This document shows, in pieces, positions 52,516-61,379 of a stretch of DNA of 64,000 nt. Source of the stretch: an uncultured Acetatifactor sp. (lineage in GTDB: Bacteria; Bacillota; Clostridia; Lachnospirales; Lachnospiraceae); NCBI GenBank assembly GCA_910589035.1, contig CAJUSI010000026.1, positions 1 through 64,000 of the forward strand. The letters run 5' to 3'. Position 1 is the stretch's first letter. Every line of letters begins with the position of its first letter. A program made the translations under genes and the position numbers. A model generated the notes under the pieces. It was not told where the DNA came from. It did not search any database and was given only the letters and a program-made list of their open reading frames with translations.

Positions 52516-52592
52516 TACCTTTTGATAAGTTTTTGTTTGAAGCGGCATGGGACGGGGATTGCTGGGCTTTACGGGCGGAGGCGGCATGGGAC

Positions 52593-52761
52593 GGCGGAAG
52601 GGGGAGGGGGACTTTGCTCGGCCGGGGTAACGCTGCGACGAACTAACTGGTAACGGAGACTAAGATGCAAAGTGTGCATCTTAGTCTCCATAACCAGTGG
52701 ATTTCGTCTCCGCTAAGGACACCCCGTAGGTGCTCTCACAAAGTCCCCCTCCCCCTTCCGC
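52593..52761. repeat. 169-bp long palindromic element
   Basis: A perfect 24-bp inverted repeat (52593-52616 and 52738-52761) encloses a second near-perfect pairing: ACTGGT.A.GGAGACTAAGATGCA near 52648-52670 with its complement at 52672-52697. The whole folds into one long interrupted hairpin. It contains no frame of note and lies between the gntR promoter and the 85-bp element. It could be a MITE-like element or a structured RNA. Confidence 0.85.
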
Positions 52762-53054
52762 CTGTTTTGCAGCAACTTGTAAAAACAGCCCTTTTTTATC
52801 CGGCATTACAACAAGCCTCTTCAAATCGGTTTTTAAGTGTGGTATACTTATTTTTGCTTATGTGGAATTTACGGATGGGGAGTTTATGCCTGTTCCGGAA
52901 ATCACCGGTTTATACTGCATATCAATGAAATTTACAGCCAGCTGCAGCGCAATACCGTCAGCCGTATTTGGCCTCGATAGACGGACTAGTAATTTATACC
53001 GATATTTCGAATAATAATTATCAAAATAGTGAAGAACAGAAAGGAAACGGACTG

Positions 53055-53139
53055 TCCGGAAATGCCTGTATACCTGCAATATATGCTGTGATATGTTGAG
53101 ATTCACAACCATATATTATGGGGCCGGCAGTTTTCCCGG
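53055..53139. repeat. 85-bp inverted-end element, copy 4
   Basis: TCCGGAAATG and CAGTTTTCCCGG are imperfect inverted ends. The interior AATATATGCTGTGAT and TCACAACC match the reverse complement of copy 2. It ends 17 bases before the next gene and may carry or affect its transcription start. Confidence 0.8.
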
Positions 53140-53156
53140 CAGCCCCTGGGAAGACA

Positions 53157-53900
53157 ATGCCGGAAAATGCAGCCTTCGAAGCCGCCAAAAGAAAAATAAT
53201 CGGAGTTGACCGGCAGCGCCTGGGCGTCGGCACCCTGTCGGAAAAGACGGTTCATGCCATTCTGAAGAATTATTATGAGCCGGATGAGGGTCATCAGGAA
53301 ATCCCTATCGAAAAGTATATAGCGGATATTTATGCCCATGGGGAGATCATAGAGATACAGACAAGACAGTTCGATAAGATGCGAACCAAGCTCTCCGCGT
53401 TTCTGCCCCTGTATCCGGTGACCATTGTCTACCCTGTTCCCCGGGAAAAATGGATCATCTGGATCGATGAGGAGAGCGGGGAGCTAAGTAAAAAAAGGAA
53501 GTCCCCCGCAAAGGGGAATCCCTATCTTGTGTTTCCGGAGCTGTATAAAATTAAGATGTTTCTGAAGGATCCCCATCTGCGTATCAGAATCGCAATGCTG
53601 GACATGGAGGAATATAAGCTGCTCAATGGCTGGAGCAGGGACAGGAAAAAAGGGGCCAGCCGTTATGACCGCATTCCCACGCAGCTGGTGCAGGAGTATG
53701 AAATCCAGCGCCCGGAGGATTTTCTGCAGTTTGTGCCCCTTGAGCTGGAAAATGGCTTTACCTCCAGGGAATTCGCCGCTGCGGCGCATATCCCCCTGTC
53801 TCTGGCGCAGATTGTGCTGAATATCCTGCATTATATGGGGACTGTAATAAGGACAGGAAAAAAAGGGCAGCATTATCTGTACGAAATCGAGGAGCAGTAA
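53157..53900 (+). CDS. Conserved-looking protein of unknown function
   Basis: A 247-residue soluble protein I do not recognise. The N-terminal half has EKTVHAILKNYYEPDEGHQEI, then YIADIYAHGEIIEIQTRQF and LPLYPVTIVYPVPREKW; the spacing of acidic residues around EIQT could suit a PD-(D/E)XK-like nuclease core, but this is weak. The C-terminal 90 residues contain FTSREFAAAAHIPLSLAQIVLNILHYMGTV, which looks like a winged helix, so DNA binding is possible. GGGAAG lies shortly before the ATG. It stands alone, converging with the PII-like gene. Confidence 0.65.
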   Translation: MPENAAFEAAKRKIIGVDRQRLGVGTLSEKTVHAILKNYYEPDEGHQEIPIEKYIADIYAHGEIIEIQTRQFDKMRTKLSAFLPLYPVTIVYPVPREKWIIWIDEESGELSKKRKSPAKGNPYLVFPELYKIKMFLKDPHLRIRIAMLDMEEYKLLNGWSRDRKKGASRYDRIPTQLVQEYEIQRPEDFLQFVPLELENGFTSREFAAAAHIPLSLAQIVLNILHYMGTVIRTGKKGQHYLYEIEEQ

Positions 53901-53908
53901 TAAAATGC

Positions 53909-54604
53909 CTATTCCAGGCCCACGATTCCATCCACAGGCAGGGAGAGAATGATACCCTGTGCCTTGCTCTCCATCCCGCAGTTTTCCCCGATAGCCTGCA
54001 TGATGGCCTTCTTGTCCTCCTTCTGGGCGAGGATAATGACAATCTCCCTCTCTTCCTGTACGCTGATCTTCCAAAACTTCATGGCCTCCTCGTTGCCGAT
54101 GCGTCTGCTGTGGAACACCGTACCGCCGGAAGCGCCCTTGGGCCTGGCCGCATTCATTACGTCCTCACTGAATCCCTGATTTACAATGGCCATGATCATG
54201 CTGTATTCGTTCTCCGTCATACCGGATTCCCTCCTCTCCAGAAGCCTGGGCCTATCCTCCGCCTCCAGCCCTTCCATCAGCTGAACCACACGCCCGCTGC
54301 TGCCGGACAGCGGCAGGGTAAATGCAATCCCCGTGTTCGGCATCCCCAGGTGAAGCTTTTTTCTCAGCTTTATAAGCATTCCGTCCGCAAATGCCTTTGG
54401 CATCATGCCCATCAGTATATTTTTATCCACCCCGTCCAGGCCCAGCATATCCATCACCTGGCTGGATGCCGTGCCCTGACCGTGGATCAGATACTGGGTG
54501 GGAATATCTCCCTCTTTGAGCAGCGCCACCGCCTTATTCACCAGCTTGGGAGTGGCAATCAGAAATAACAATCGAAAGGAAGCTTTTTTACGCATTTCCG
54601 TCAT
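53909..54604 (-). CDS. Tandem PII-like signalling protein
   Basis: A 231-residue protein made of two PII-like ferredoxin-fold halves. The first starts ASFRLLFLIATPKLVNKAVALLKEGDIP and ends near residue 100; the second starts YSMIMAIVNQGFSEDVMNAARPKGASGGTV, where GASGGTV resembles the PII T-loop/nucleotide region, and includes REIVIILAQKEDKKAIMQAIGE, a PII-like helix. The Tyr or Ser modified in GlnB is not obvious. It overlaps the upstream DUF1538 gene by 17 bases and AGGAGG lies nine bases before the chosen ATG. Coupling with a membrane protein suggests it gates a transporter, as GlnK does with AmtB. Confidence 0.8.
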   Translation of the reverse strand: MTEMRKKASFRLLFLIATPKLVNKAVALLKEGDIPTQYLIHGQGTASSQVMDMLGLDGVDKNILMGMMPKAFADGMLIKLRKKLHLGMPNTGIAFTLPLSGSSGRVVQLMEGLEAEDRPRLLERRESGMTENEYSMIMAIVNQGFSEDVMNAARPKGASGGTVFHSRRIGNEEAMKFWKISVQEEREIVIILAQKEDKKAIMQAIGENCGMESKAQGIILSLPVDGIVGLE

Positions 54605-56135
54605 CTTCATCGCCCTCCTCGAATTCAAAGATTACATCCATAGAGCTCAGGATATCCATCTCCTGAACCACATCCTTCTCCGTAGTCTTCAGTCTGTACT
54701 GGTAGAGGACTCCCATAAGCTGAATTGCAATCAGGGGAGTTAACGCCACCAGAGCTACCACGCCGAAGGCATCCGTCATCAGATTGCCGCCCACCGCATT
54801 ACAGGCTCCGATGCTTAAGGGAAGCAGGAAGGTGGTAGTCATGGGTCCGCTGGCCACGCCGCCGGAGTCGAAAGCGATACCTACAAACATCTTTGGCACG
54901 AACCTGGACAAAACCATGGCGATCACATAACCCGGAATCAGAATCCAGTGAATGGGAAGCCCCGTCAGCACCCTCAGAATGGAAAGGCCCACACTGGCGG
55001 AGACCCCCAGCGACATACAGCGGTTCATGGCCTTTGCAGACACCGAACCGTTGGTGACGCTCTCCACCTGCCGGTTCAGCACCTGAATGGCAGGCTCCGC
55101 CTTTACAATATAATAACCGATCAGCATGCCGATAGGCACCAGCAGCCACCTCCAGGATTCCGAGGCGATCTCGTTCCCCAATAAGGAACCTACCGGCGCA
55201 AATCCCACATTTACCCCGCAGAGAAAGAGCACCAGGCCGATATATGTATAGGAAAAGCCTACAATAACACGCTTTACCTGCCTTTGGGGATAGCGATGGG
55301 TAAACATCTGGAAAAAGAGAAATACCACTGCCACCGGGATGAGAGAGATCAGTACCTCCCGCACATAGGGCGGCATATTGAACAGAAATTCTTTTATTAC
55401 ATCACGGGTCGTGCTTACATCCGCAACCGTCGCCGCAGAATATGCCGTCTCCCCGGTGGTGAAAAACATCCCCAGAAGCAGCACGGCAAGAATAGGACCC
55501 ACACTGGAAAGCGCCACCAGACCGAAGCTGTCGCTTGATGCATTCTTATCGCCGCGTACGGAAGCAAGGCCGACGCCCATTGCCATGATAAAGGGTACCG
55601 TCATGGGGCCTGTGGTCACGCCGCCGGAGTCAAAAGCCACTGCAAGGAAATCCCTCGACACCAGAAAGGACACACCAATCAGAGCCGTATACAGCAGGAT
55701 CAGTATAGTGGACAGACTGATCTGAAACAAAATTCTCAGAATCGCCACAGCCAGGAAAATCCCCACCCCCACCGCTACCGTCAGAATCAGGGTCAGGTTC
55801 GGAATGGAAGGCACCTGCGATGCCAGCACCTGCAGATCCGGCTCGGAAATAGTGATGATTACTCCCATGGAAAAACCAATGATAAAAATCAAAGGAATGT
55901 GGCGTGTCTTGGAGATCTGGACGCCGATGCCTTCCCCCAGAGGCGTCATTGACATTTCCGCACCCAGCTGAAAAAAGCCCATACCCACCACCAGCAGAAG
56001 CGCTCCCATGATAAACATCACCATTGTCCCCAGCTCAATGGGCACCAGCAATATACTCAGAAGCAGCACGATTCCGGTTATAGGCAGTACGGCGGAAAGG
56101 GATTCCAATATCTTCTCCTTCAGTTTTTGATTCAT
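54588..56135 (-). CDS. DUF1538 membrane protein (duplicated)
   Basis: A 515-residue integral membrane protein with about twelve hydrophobic segments. It is an internal duplication: AFDSGGVTTGPMTVPFIMAM near residue 168 recurs as AFDSGGVASGPMTTTFLLPL near 422. These motifs are characteristic of DUF1538. A short acidic C-terminal tail (FEEGDEDDGNA) overlaps the PII-like gene. Transport is likely; the substrate is unknown. AGGTG lies seven bases before the chosen ATG, dropping 23 residues of the longer frame. Confidence 0.85.
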   Translation of the reverse strand: MNQKLKEKILESLSAVLPITGIVLLLSILLVPIELGTMVMFIMGALLLVVGMGFFQLGAEMSMTPLGEGIGVQISKTRHIPLIFIIGFSMGVIITISEPDLQVLASQVPSIPNLTLILTVAVGVGIFLAVAILRILFQISLSTILILLYTALIGVSFLVSRDFLAVAFDSGGVTTGPMTVPFIMAMGVGLASVRGDKNASSDSFGLVALSSVGPILAVLLLGMFFTTGETAYSAATVADVSTTRDVIKEFLFNMPPYVREVLISLIPVAVVFLFFQMFTHRYPQRQVKRVIVGFSYTYIGLVLFLCGVNVGFAPVGSLLGNEIASESWRWLLVPIGMLIGYYIVKAEPAIQVLNRQVESVTNGSVSAKAMNRCMSLGVSASVGLSILRVLTGLPIHWILIPGYVIAMVLSRFVPKMFVGIAFDSGGVASGPMTTTFLLPLSIGACNAVGGNLMTDAFGVVALVALTPLIAIQLMGVLYQYRLKTTEKDVVQEMDILSSMDVIFEFEEGDEDDGNA

Positions 56136-56292
56136 CCGTTCACCTCTTAATCTGCAGACTGATTTTATTATACCAAATAATAGAAATAGTTCCTTGTATG
56201 GCATATGGTCATTTTCCTTATTTCTATTATGGTCTCTGAATAATATGTATTGGAGGAAAAAGCATTTTAATCCCCCGATATCCTAAAATACA

Positions 56293-56413
56293 CTCTCGGA
56301 ATCTCTCTTCCGCTTTCTGCAGAGCTCTTTTGGAACCTTTTTCACCGGTTCCCCCTCTTTTCCTGCTCCCTGTTTAATCAGAACCCTGGTTTTGCCTGTC
56401 TGGATTCCGAGAG
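56293..56413. repeat. 120-bp inverted-end element, full copy with perfect ends
   Basis: CTCTCGGAATC and GATTCCGAGAG are perfect 11-bp inverted ends of a 121-bp element. The interior TCTTCCGCTTTCTGCAGAGC and CACCGGTTCC match the copy at 1859-1945. It lies between the DUF1538 and blaR-like genes. Confidence 0.9.
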
Positions 56414-56420
56414 GCTATAA

Positions 56421-56505
56421 TATAATAGAATTAAGACAGATTTCATTATCTAAGATCTATAATAGAATCAAGACCGGATTCTACTGTCACAGATCTATTA
56501 TAGCA
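56421..56505. repeat. 37-38-bp direct repeat
   Basis: TATAATAGAATTAAGACAGA and TATAATAGAATCAAGACCGG start two adjacent units ending in AGATC, and a third begins TATTATAG. They directly follow the 120-bp element. The rest of the gap to 56621 shows nothing else. Confidence 0.75.
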
Positions 56506-56621
56506 GATTATGCGAATCCTTTCCACCGAATATCATAAGTTCTTCTAAAAATAATCCGAAAAAGCTATCCCTTGAGCTCAAATTCTGTCTGCGCTATATG
56601 ATTCTTACGCTCTCCCCTGTT

Positions 56622-58229
56622 TCAGAGATGCCCCTGATTGTAATCCTGCCTTTTAATAAATTCATAATTCAGAGAAATCCCCAGGCTGCTCCCCCATACA
56701 CTGAAAAAGTTCATGGTATCCGTCTCCGACAGCTCAAAATATACCTGTGGGGCTTCCGCTGCCCTGTCCACGAACAGAATTTCCGTTGAGCAGTTCCATG
56801 CATCCTCCGATTCATCTTCATAAATATGCAGAATATCTCCCTGAAGGGCCTCTTCTCCGCCTGGCTCTTGTCCGGGTTCATCGGCAGACCGGCTGATCCA
56901 TCCCAGCGGAATCCCCAGAAGGTACCTGCCGCCTTCCCTGCGCTGCAGCGTAAAGCCTCCGGAACTCATGGCTGCGATTTCCTGCGCCTTCACCCCATAC
57001 TGCGCGGGCCAGGTCTCCTGCAAAACAGGATCTGCATTCTCCGGGAAGGTGATCCTGACCAGCTGCCCGGCAGAAAGCCCGTCAAATCCGTCCTCCCCCG
57101 GTTCGTAATAGGGATATATTTCTTCCGCATCGGGAATTTCCACCGTTCCCACACCCGGTATCTCTATTACAAGATGCCCCGGCGTCATTTCGGATTCTGT
57201 CACCACCCCGTATACCGATGCCTGAAGAGCACTTCCGGCTTTATCTTCAGAATCCGCCTGTGCGCCAAAGGGATTTGCCGCCAATATGACTGCAGCTATG
57301 GCACACACTGTCACGGCGGCCGCCGCAAGCCATAGCTTAGGTTTCCGGTAGCGCAGCACATTCCTGATCCTGCTTCCGGTATCTCCCTCCCCGAAGGCCA
57401 GGGGCATTCCGCTTATCCTGCGCCTGCCCGCGGCAAAGTACAGGAGAGAGGCTGAATATTCCTTCTTTACACTTCCGCCTATCCTGCCCAGTACCGCTTC
57501 GTCACAGGACATTTCCATATCCCTGCCGCTCAGGCAAAAGGCCAGCCAGACCAGGGGATTGAACCAGTGAATACAGAGTGCGGCAAATCCTATCAGCTTT
57601 ACAATATGGTCTCCGCGTCTGATATGTATCTGTTCATGCAGCAGAATATACTCTCTCTCCTCCTCCTTCATTCTGTCCGGCAGATAGATGCGCGGCCTGA
57701 AAAGTCCCATGACAAAGGGGGTCTGCACCCTGGTTCGATAGATATTGCCCCCTTCGCGTACTGCGTCCTTAAGTCTTTTTTTCATACGGAGAACCGAGCA
57801 GACACTGCCTGCGGCCAGGATAAGGGCACCCGTCAGCCAGACCCAGGCGCCGATCCTCACAAGCTGCTCCGGCAGGACTCCCCTGCCAACCGCATCCCCT
57901 GCCCCGGGCATTCCCATCCGGATAAGAGCTTCCTGTCCGTTTTCCTCCTGCGGACTGCTTCCGCCGCCTGTCCCAATGGCTTCCTGAATGTCTGCAGCAA
58001 TATATATCATCTGTCCCTGCTCCACCACGGGCTCCTGTAATATTCCGAACAGCGAAACATGCGCAGAAAAGGATACCGGGCATAGAAGGCGGAATCCAAC
58101 CACCGCCCAGAGCAGATAGGAAAATAATTTAGGCGCTCTTCGCAGAAGCTGCCGTGCCAAAAGCACGCAGAGGATTGCGATGCTGCCCGTCAGGCTCATA
58201 TTGATTATATCAAGAAATATCCTCTCCAT
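56622..58229 (-). CDS. BlaR1/MecR1-like M56 metallopeptidase
   Basis: A 535-residue membrane peptidase. The N-terminal part has several helices; the zinc motif HEQIHIRRGDH lies near residue 205, and DMEMSCDEAVLGRIG follows with the third ligand. An additional helix (WLAAAAVTVCAIAAVILAANPF) leads to an extracytoplasmic domain of about 220 residues that has no penicillin-binding SxxK motif, so beta-lactam sensing is unlikely. It overlaps the upstream blaI-like gene by 20 bases. The pair probably senses an envelope signal and cleaves the repressor. AGGAGG lies six bases before the chosen ATG. Confidence 0.88.
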   Translation of the reverse strand: MERIFLDIINMSLTGSIAILCVLLARQLLRRAPKLFSYLLWAVVGFRLLCPVSFSAHVSLFGILQEPVVEQGQMIYIAADIQEAIGTGGGSSPQEENGQEALIRMGMPGAGDAVGRGVLPEQLVRIGAWVWLTGALILAAGSVCSVLRMKKRLKDAVREGGNIYRTRVQTPFVMGLFRPRIYLPDRMKEEEREYILLHEQIHIRRGDHIVKLIGFAALCIHWFNPLVWLAFCLSGRDMEMSCDEAVLGRIGGSVKKEYSASLLYFAAGRRRISGMPLAFGEGDTGSRIRNVLRYRKPKLWLAAAAVTVCAIAAVILAANPFGAQADSEDKAGSALQASVYGVVTESEMTPGHLVIEIPGVGTVEIPDAEEIYPYYEPGEDGFDGLSAGQLVRITFPENADPVLQETWPAQYGVKAQEIAAMSSGGFTLQRREGGRYLLGIPLGWISRSADEPGQEPGGEEALQGDILHIYEDESEDAWNCSTEILFVDRAAEAPQVYFELSETDTMNFFSVWGSSLGISLNYEFIKRQDYNQGHL

Positions 58230-58593
58230 TCTTTTCCTCCTCGTAGTCATCTATCAGCTTTTGCAGCTGCGCAATCTCCTTGTCGCTCAGCCTTCGTCTG
58301 CGGCTGAATGCTGCCAGAAACCGGGGCAGCGACCCCTCAAAGTTCTCCTCCAGAAACTGTCCTCCCTGCGCCGCAAGAAAGTCCTCCTTCGTCATCCTTG
58401 CCTCCACAGTCCCGTTTTCATTGGCGAAAATCCCCCTGTCGCAGAGACGCTTCAGCATTGTGTAGGTAGTGGTGCGCTTCCAGGCGAATTCCTCCCCGCA
58501 CAGTGCAGTCAGTTCCCGGGTGCTTACCGGCGCCCGCTGCCAGATAAGCTCCGCAAACCTCCGCTCCATTTCCCCCAGTTTATACTTCTCCAT
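58210..58593 (-). CDS. BlaI/MecI/CopY-family repressor
   Basis: A 127-residue winged-helix repressor: GEMERRFAELIWQRAPVSTRELTALC, WKRTTTYTMLKRLCDRGIFANENG and a helical C-terminal dimerisation part where BlaR-type proteases cut. It is encoded just upstream of its M56 partner. Two matching dyads at its promoter are the likely operators. Confidence 0.93.
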   Translation of the reverse strand: MEKYKLGEMERRFAELIWQRAPVSTRELTALCGEEFAWKRTTTYTMLKRLCDRGIFANENGTVEARMTKEDFLAAQGGQFLEENFEGSLPRFLAAFSRRRRLSDKEIAQLQKLIDDYEEEKNGEDIS

Positions 58594-58670
58594 CTCAACT
58601 CCTCCTTCCTGTATTTTTAATTCTGTAGTTCCCCATATTCCTGCTCATGAATATCATGATATTTTTCGAT

Positions 58671-58722
58671 GTCTATTTTCATTAGACAATATAAGTCTAA
58701 CATCATTAGACACTTTTGTCAA
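58671..58722 (-). promoter_or_regulatory. blaI promoter with two 17-bp dyads
   Basis: On the minus strand TTGACA (58722-58717), 17 bases and TAGACT (58699-58694) form the promoter. A perfect dyad GTCTAA-N5-TTAGAC covers 58695-58711, and a second, one-mismatch copy covers 58671-58687, 24 bp away. They differ from the classic BlaI operator core TACA/TGTA. Confidence 0.72.
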
Positions 58723-58822
58723 TATCCTGTTTGAAATATTCGGAAAAGTGAGGTATTATGGTAATATCAGTATTTTCGTATTATTTTAAACGCCATATTT
58801 ATCCTTAAATGATTATGGTGTT

Positions 58823-58996
58823 AGAGCGTGTTTGAAAATTGCTTTCTGCCAGATGTGCGTCCCAATTTGTGGGAGATTTGACCCGAATGAGGGAGGTGTA
58901 GTGGGCTACGTTGACCGAATGAGGGCCAAATATACCGCAAATGTGGGGACACGGTTCCCGCGGCAGATGGCGGGAATGAATTTTCAAACACGCTCT
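58823..58996. repeat. 174-bp element with 18-bp perfect inverted ends
   Basis: AGAGCGTGTTTGAAAATT at the left and its exact complement at the right bound a GC-richer interior with partial internal symmetry. No transposase frame is present, so it looks like a non-autonomous element. The rest of the gap 58594-59143 holds the blaI promoter and the radical SAM leader. Confidence 0.88.
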
Positions 58997-59143
58997 GGGC
59001 AGCAAGTGGGTTGATGGCACAATCTCAGGCCTTCCAGCGCCTTAAAATATGCGGACTGCATATGGGAAAAGCAAAGCTCTCCTGTTTCTTCCAGCCAGAA
59101 AATGTGTGTATTCCGGGGAAATACGTAGAAATGAGGAATGGTT

Positions 59144-60019
59144 ATGCATTATGTAGAGGCGAAGGGAATTCTCTCAGCCAGAAACGGAATGAATCTGTTT
59201 CGGGGCTGTACCCATGGATGTATTTACTGCGATTCCAGGAGCAAATGTTATCATATGGAGCATGCTTTTGAGGATATTGAAGTCAAGGGAAACGCTGTCG
59301 GGCTGCTGGAAGCCGCGCTCCGGCGCAAGCGGAAAAAGTGTATGATCGGTACCGGAGCCATGACAGACCCCTATATTCCGCTGGAGGCAGATTTAGGGCT
59401 CATGCGGAAGGTTCTTTCTCTGATTCTGGAATATGGATTCGGTTTTACCGTGCAGACGAAATCTGACCGCATTCTGCGGGATATGGATCTTCTCTGCAGA
59501 ATCAACGAACAGACCAAATGCGTCGTACAGATGACTCTGACCACCTATGATGAAAAGCTGTGTAAAAAGCTGGAACCCAATGTGTGCACCACGAAAAGGC
59601 GTTTTGAGGTGCTGAAGGAGATGCGGGACGCGGGAATCCCCACTGTGGTGTGGCTCTCCCCGCTCCTTCCCTTTATCAATGATACGGAAGAGAATATTTC
59701 CGGCATTCTGGAAATGTGCAGGGAGGCAAAGGTTTATGGCATTATCTGCTTTGGCATGGGTCTGACACTTCGGGACGGAAACAGGGAATACTTTTATAAG
59801 CAGTTGGATTCGCTGTTTCCCCGTCTAAAGGAAAAATACATTCAATGCTACGGTTTTCAATACGAAATTCCCAGCCCCCGCAATGATTATCTGATGGATT
59901 TATTTCATCGGAAATGTGCAGAATATGGAATAATCCATGATAATGACCGGATCTTCGGTTATCTGTCCTGCTTTGAAGAAAAAAACAGCGGGGAGCAGCT
60001 GAGTCTGTGGGATCTCTGA
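59144..60019 (+). CDS. Radical SAM protein, SPL-like family
   Basis: A 291-residue radical SAM enzyme. The cluster-binding Cys triad is in FRGCTHGCIYCDSR near residue 23 (CxxxCxxC); GTGAMTDPYIPLE and TVQTKSDRILRDMDLL follow the SPL/Rv2578c-like family. The family includes spore photoproduct lyase relatives, but most members are uncharacterised. The chosen ATG has GAGG seven bases upstream. It stands alone. Confidence 0.87.
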   Translation: MHYVEAKGILSARNGMNLFRGCTHGCIYCDSRSKCYHMEHAFEDIEVKGNAVGLLEAALRRKRKKCMIGTGAMTDPYIPLEADLGLMRKVLSLILEYGFGFTVQTKSDRILRDMDLLCRINEQTKCVVQMTLTTYDEKLCKKLEPNVCTTKRRFEVLKEMRDAGIPTVVWLSPLLPFINDTEENISGILEMCREAKVYGIICFGMGLTLRDGNREYFYKQLDSLFPRLKEKYIQCYGFQYEIPSPRNDYLMDLFHRKCAEYGIIHDNDRIFGYLSCFEEKNSGEQLSLWDL

Positions 60020-60046
60020 GCCAGTCAGATTCCACACCTCTCCTCT

Positions 60047-60196
60047 GCTCCCGCTGGCTTCACTCCGGTGCGTCTCTCCTTCTTCCGCCGCTCCGGTCCC
60101 CGGTACTTCTCTCACGCTCCCGCTGGCTTCACTCCGGTGCGTCTCTCCTTCTTTCGCCGCTCCGGTCCCCGGTACTTCTCTCACGCTCCCGCTGGT
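60047..60196. repeat. 69-bp tandem repeat
   Basis: Two units of 69 bp beginning GCTCCCGCTGGCTTCACTCC, plus the first 12 bases of a third, lie after the radical SAM gene. One base differs between the units. Confidence 0.92.
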
Positions 60197-60254
60197 TTAG
60201 GAACCGTTTGGGTTCGGCTAATTGCGAAGCAATTTGCAGAAATTGTGGAATTCC

Positions 60255-61172
60255 TTATCCCCCGTACTCCTCTTCCAGCTTCCGGGTGATCCTTCGCAGC
60301 ATAAGGACTTCCTTTCCGGCGGTTTCGTTCAGTTCCTTCTCATCCCGGGTGCGACAGAAGGTTTCCAGCCTCACTCCTTCCTGCTGCAGGTAGAACTTTG
60401 CGTTCACGGGATAAACCTGGCGCTCTATCAATGCACAGATAGTGAGGGCATCTGACAGTTCCGTCATTTCCAGGGAAGCATATTCTTTCACAAGCTTCGT
60501 GTAGAGCCGGCACTGCATATTGGCCATAACCCCGCTGTAACCGGCCGCCCCCGCCCTCAGAGACTCCAGAAGCGTAGCCGTGTTCGCGTTATAGACCTTC
60601 AGATTGGTTCCCCGGCATACCTCCAGCTTATCCTTTATATTCTCTATATCACAGCTGGTATCCTTCAGGAAATAAAATCTTCCCGTATCTGCACAGTATT
60701 TCGCCATTTCCCTGGTCAGTACCCGCTTGTACGGATAGGGACATTCGTAAAATCCCAGCTTCAGTTCCGTAGGCAGCTCCTTCAGCAATAACTCCAGGTT
60801 CCGCAGCCAGACTTCATCGCTCTCCTCCTGCCTTGCCAGGCGGTTGGTGATCAGAATCACCGCATCGACCCCTGTCTCCCCGATGAGACGCAGTTCCTTT
60901 ACCTGGTCCTCAAAGCCATCGCTGATATGTCCGGAGGCAATCACGGGCAGCCCCTGCGCCTTCTCCTTCACGAACCGTGCGATTTCCACCCTTTCTTCCA
61001 GGCTCAGAAAAAACATCTCGCTGGACTGGCATACGGCAAACAGTCCCGAGACGCCTCCCTTTCTATACCATTCGATCAGTTCCTCCAGCGCTCTGTAATC
61101 CACCTTGTTCTCTTTTGTAAAGGGTGTAAGCATCACCGGCCACACTCCTCCCGGAAAATGATTGTCCGTCAT
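60255..61172 (-). CDS. DapA/NanA-superfamily aldolase-lyase
   Basis: A 305-residue TIM-barrel enzyme of the dihydrodipicolinate synthase/N-acetylneuraminate lyase superfamily. The Schiff-base Lys is in RFYFLKDTSCD near residue 170, the catalytic Tyr in GFYECPYPYKR, and the pyruvate-binding region reads GLFAVCQSSEMFFLSLEER, a non-canonical form of the usual GTTGE. That change argues against true DapA, and the substrate is unknown. AAAGGA directly precedes the ATG. Confidence 0.85.
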   Translation of the reverse strand: MTDNHFPGGVWPVMLTPFTKENKVDYRALEELIEWYRKGGVSGLFAVCQSSEMFFLSLEERVEIARFVKEKAQGLPVIASGHISDGFEDQVKELRLIGETGVDAVILITNRLARQEESDEVWLRNLELLLKELPTELKLGFYECPYPYKRVLTREMAKYCADTGRFYFLKDTSCDIENIKDKLEVCRGTNLKVYNANTATLLESLRAGAAGYSGVMANMQCRLYTKLVKEYASLEMTELSDALTICALIERQVYPVNAKFYLQQEGVRLETFCRTRDEKELNETAGKEVLMLRRITRKLEEEYGG

Positions 61173-61379
61173 TCCTTTGTTCTCCCTTCCGCAGTTTTTC
61201 TGGCATCCGCCCGTTTTTCATTGGTTTTCGGATCTTTTTGATTATCTATTTTTAAGCTTTTGCCAAACGTTTTTACATCTTTTTAACTATCTTTTGTGGC
61301 TCTTGCTGTCGGTTTTTATGTCTTATCTGTTTTTGTTACCGTTTTTCTTGTCGCACTTCTATTTCTGCCGCTTTGTCAT

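Noticed and set aside
56622..58229. Beta-lactam sensor BlaR1
   Set aside because: The zinc protease part fits, but the C-terminal domain has no SxxK, SxN or KTG motif.
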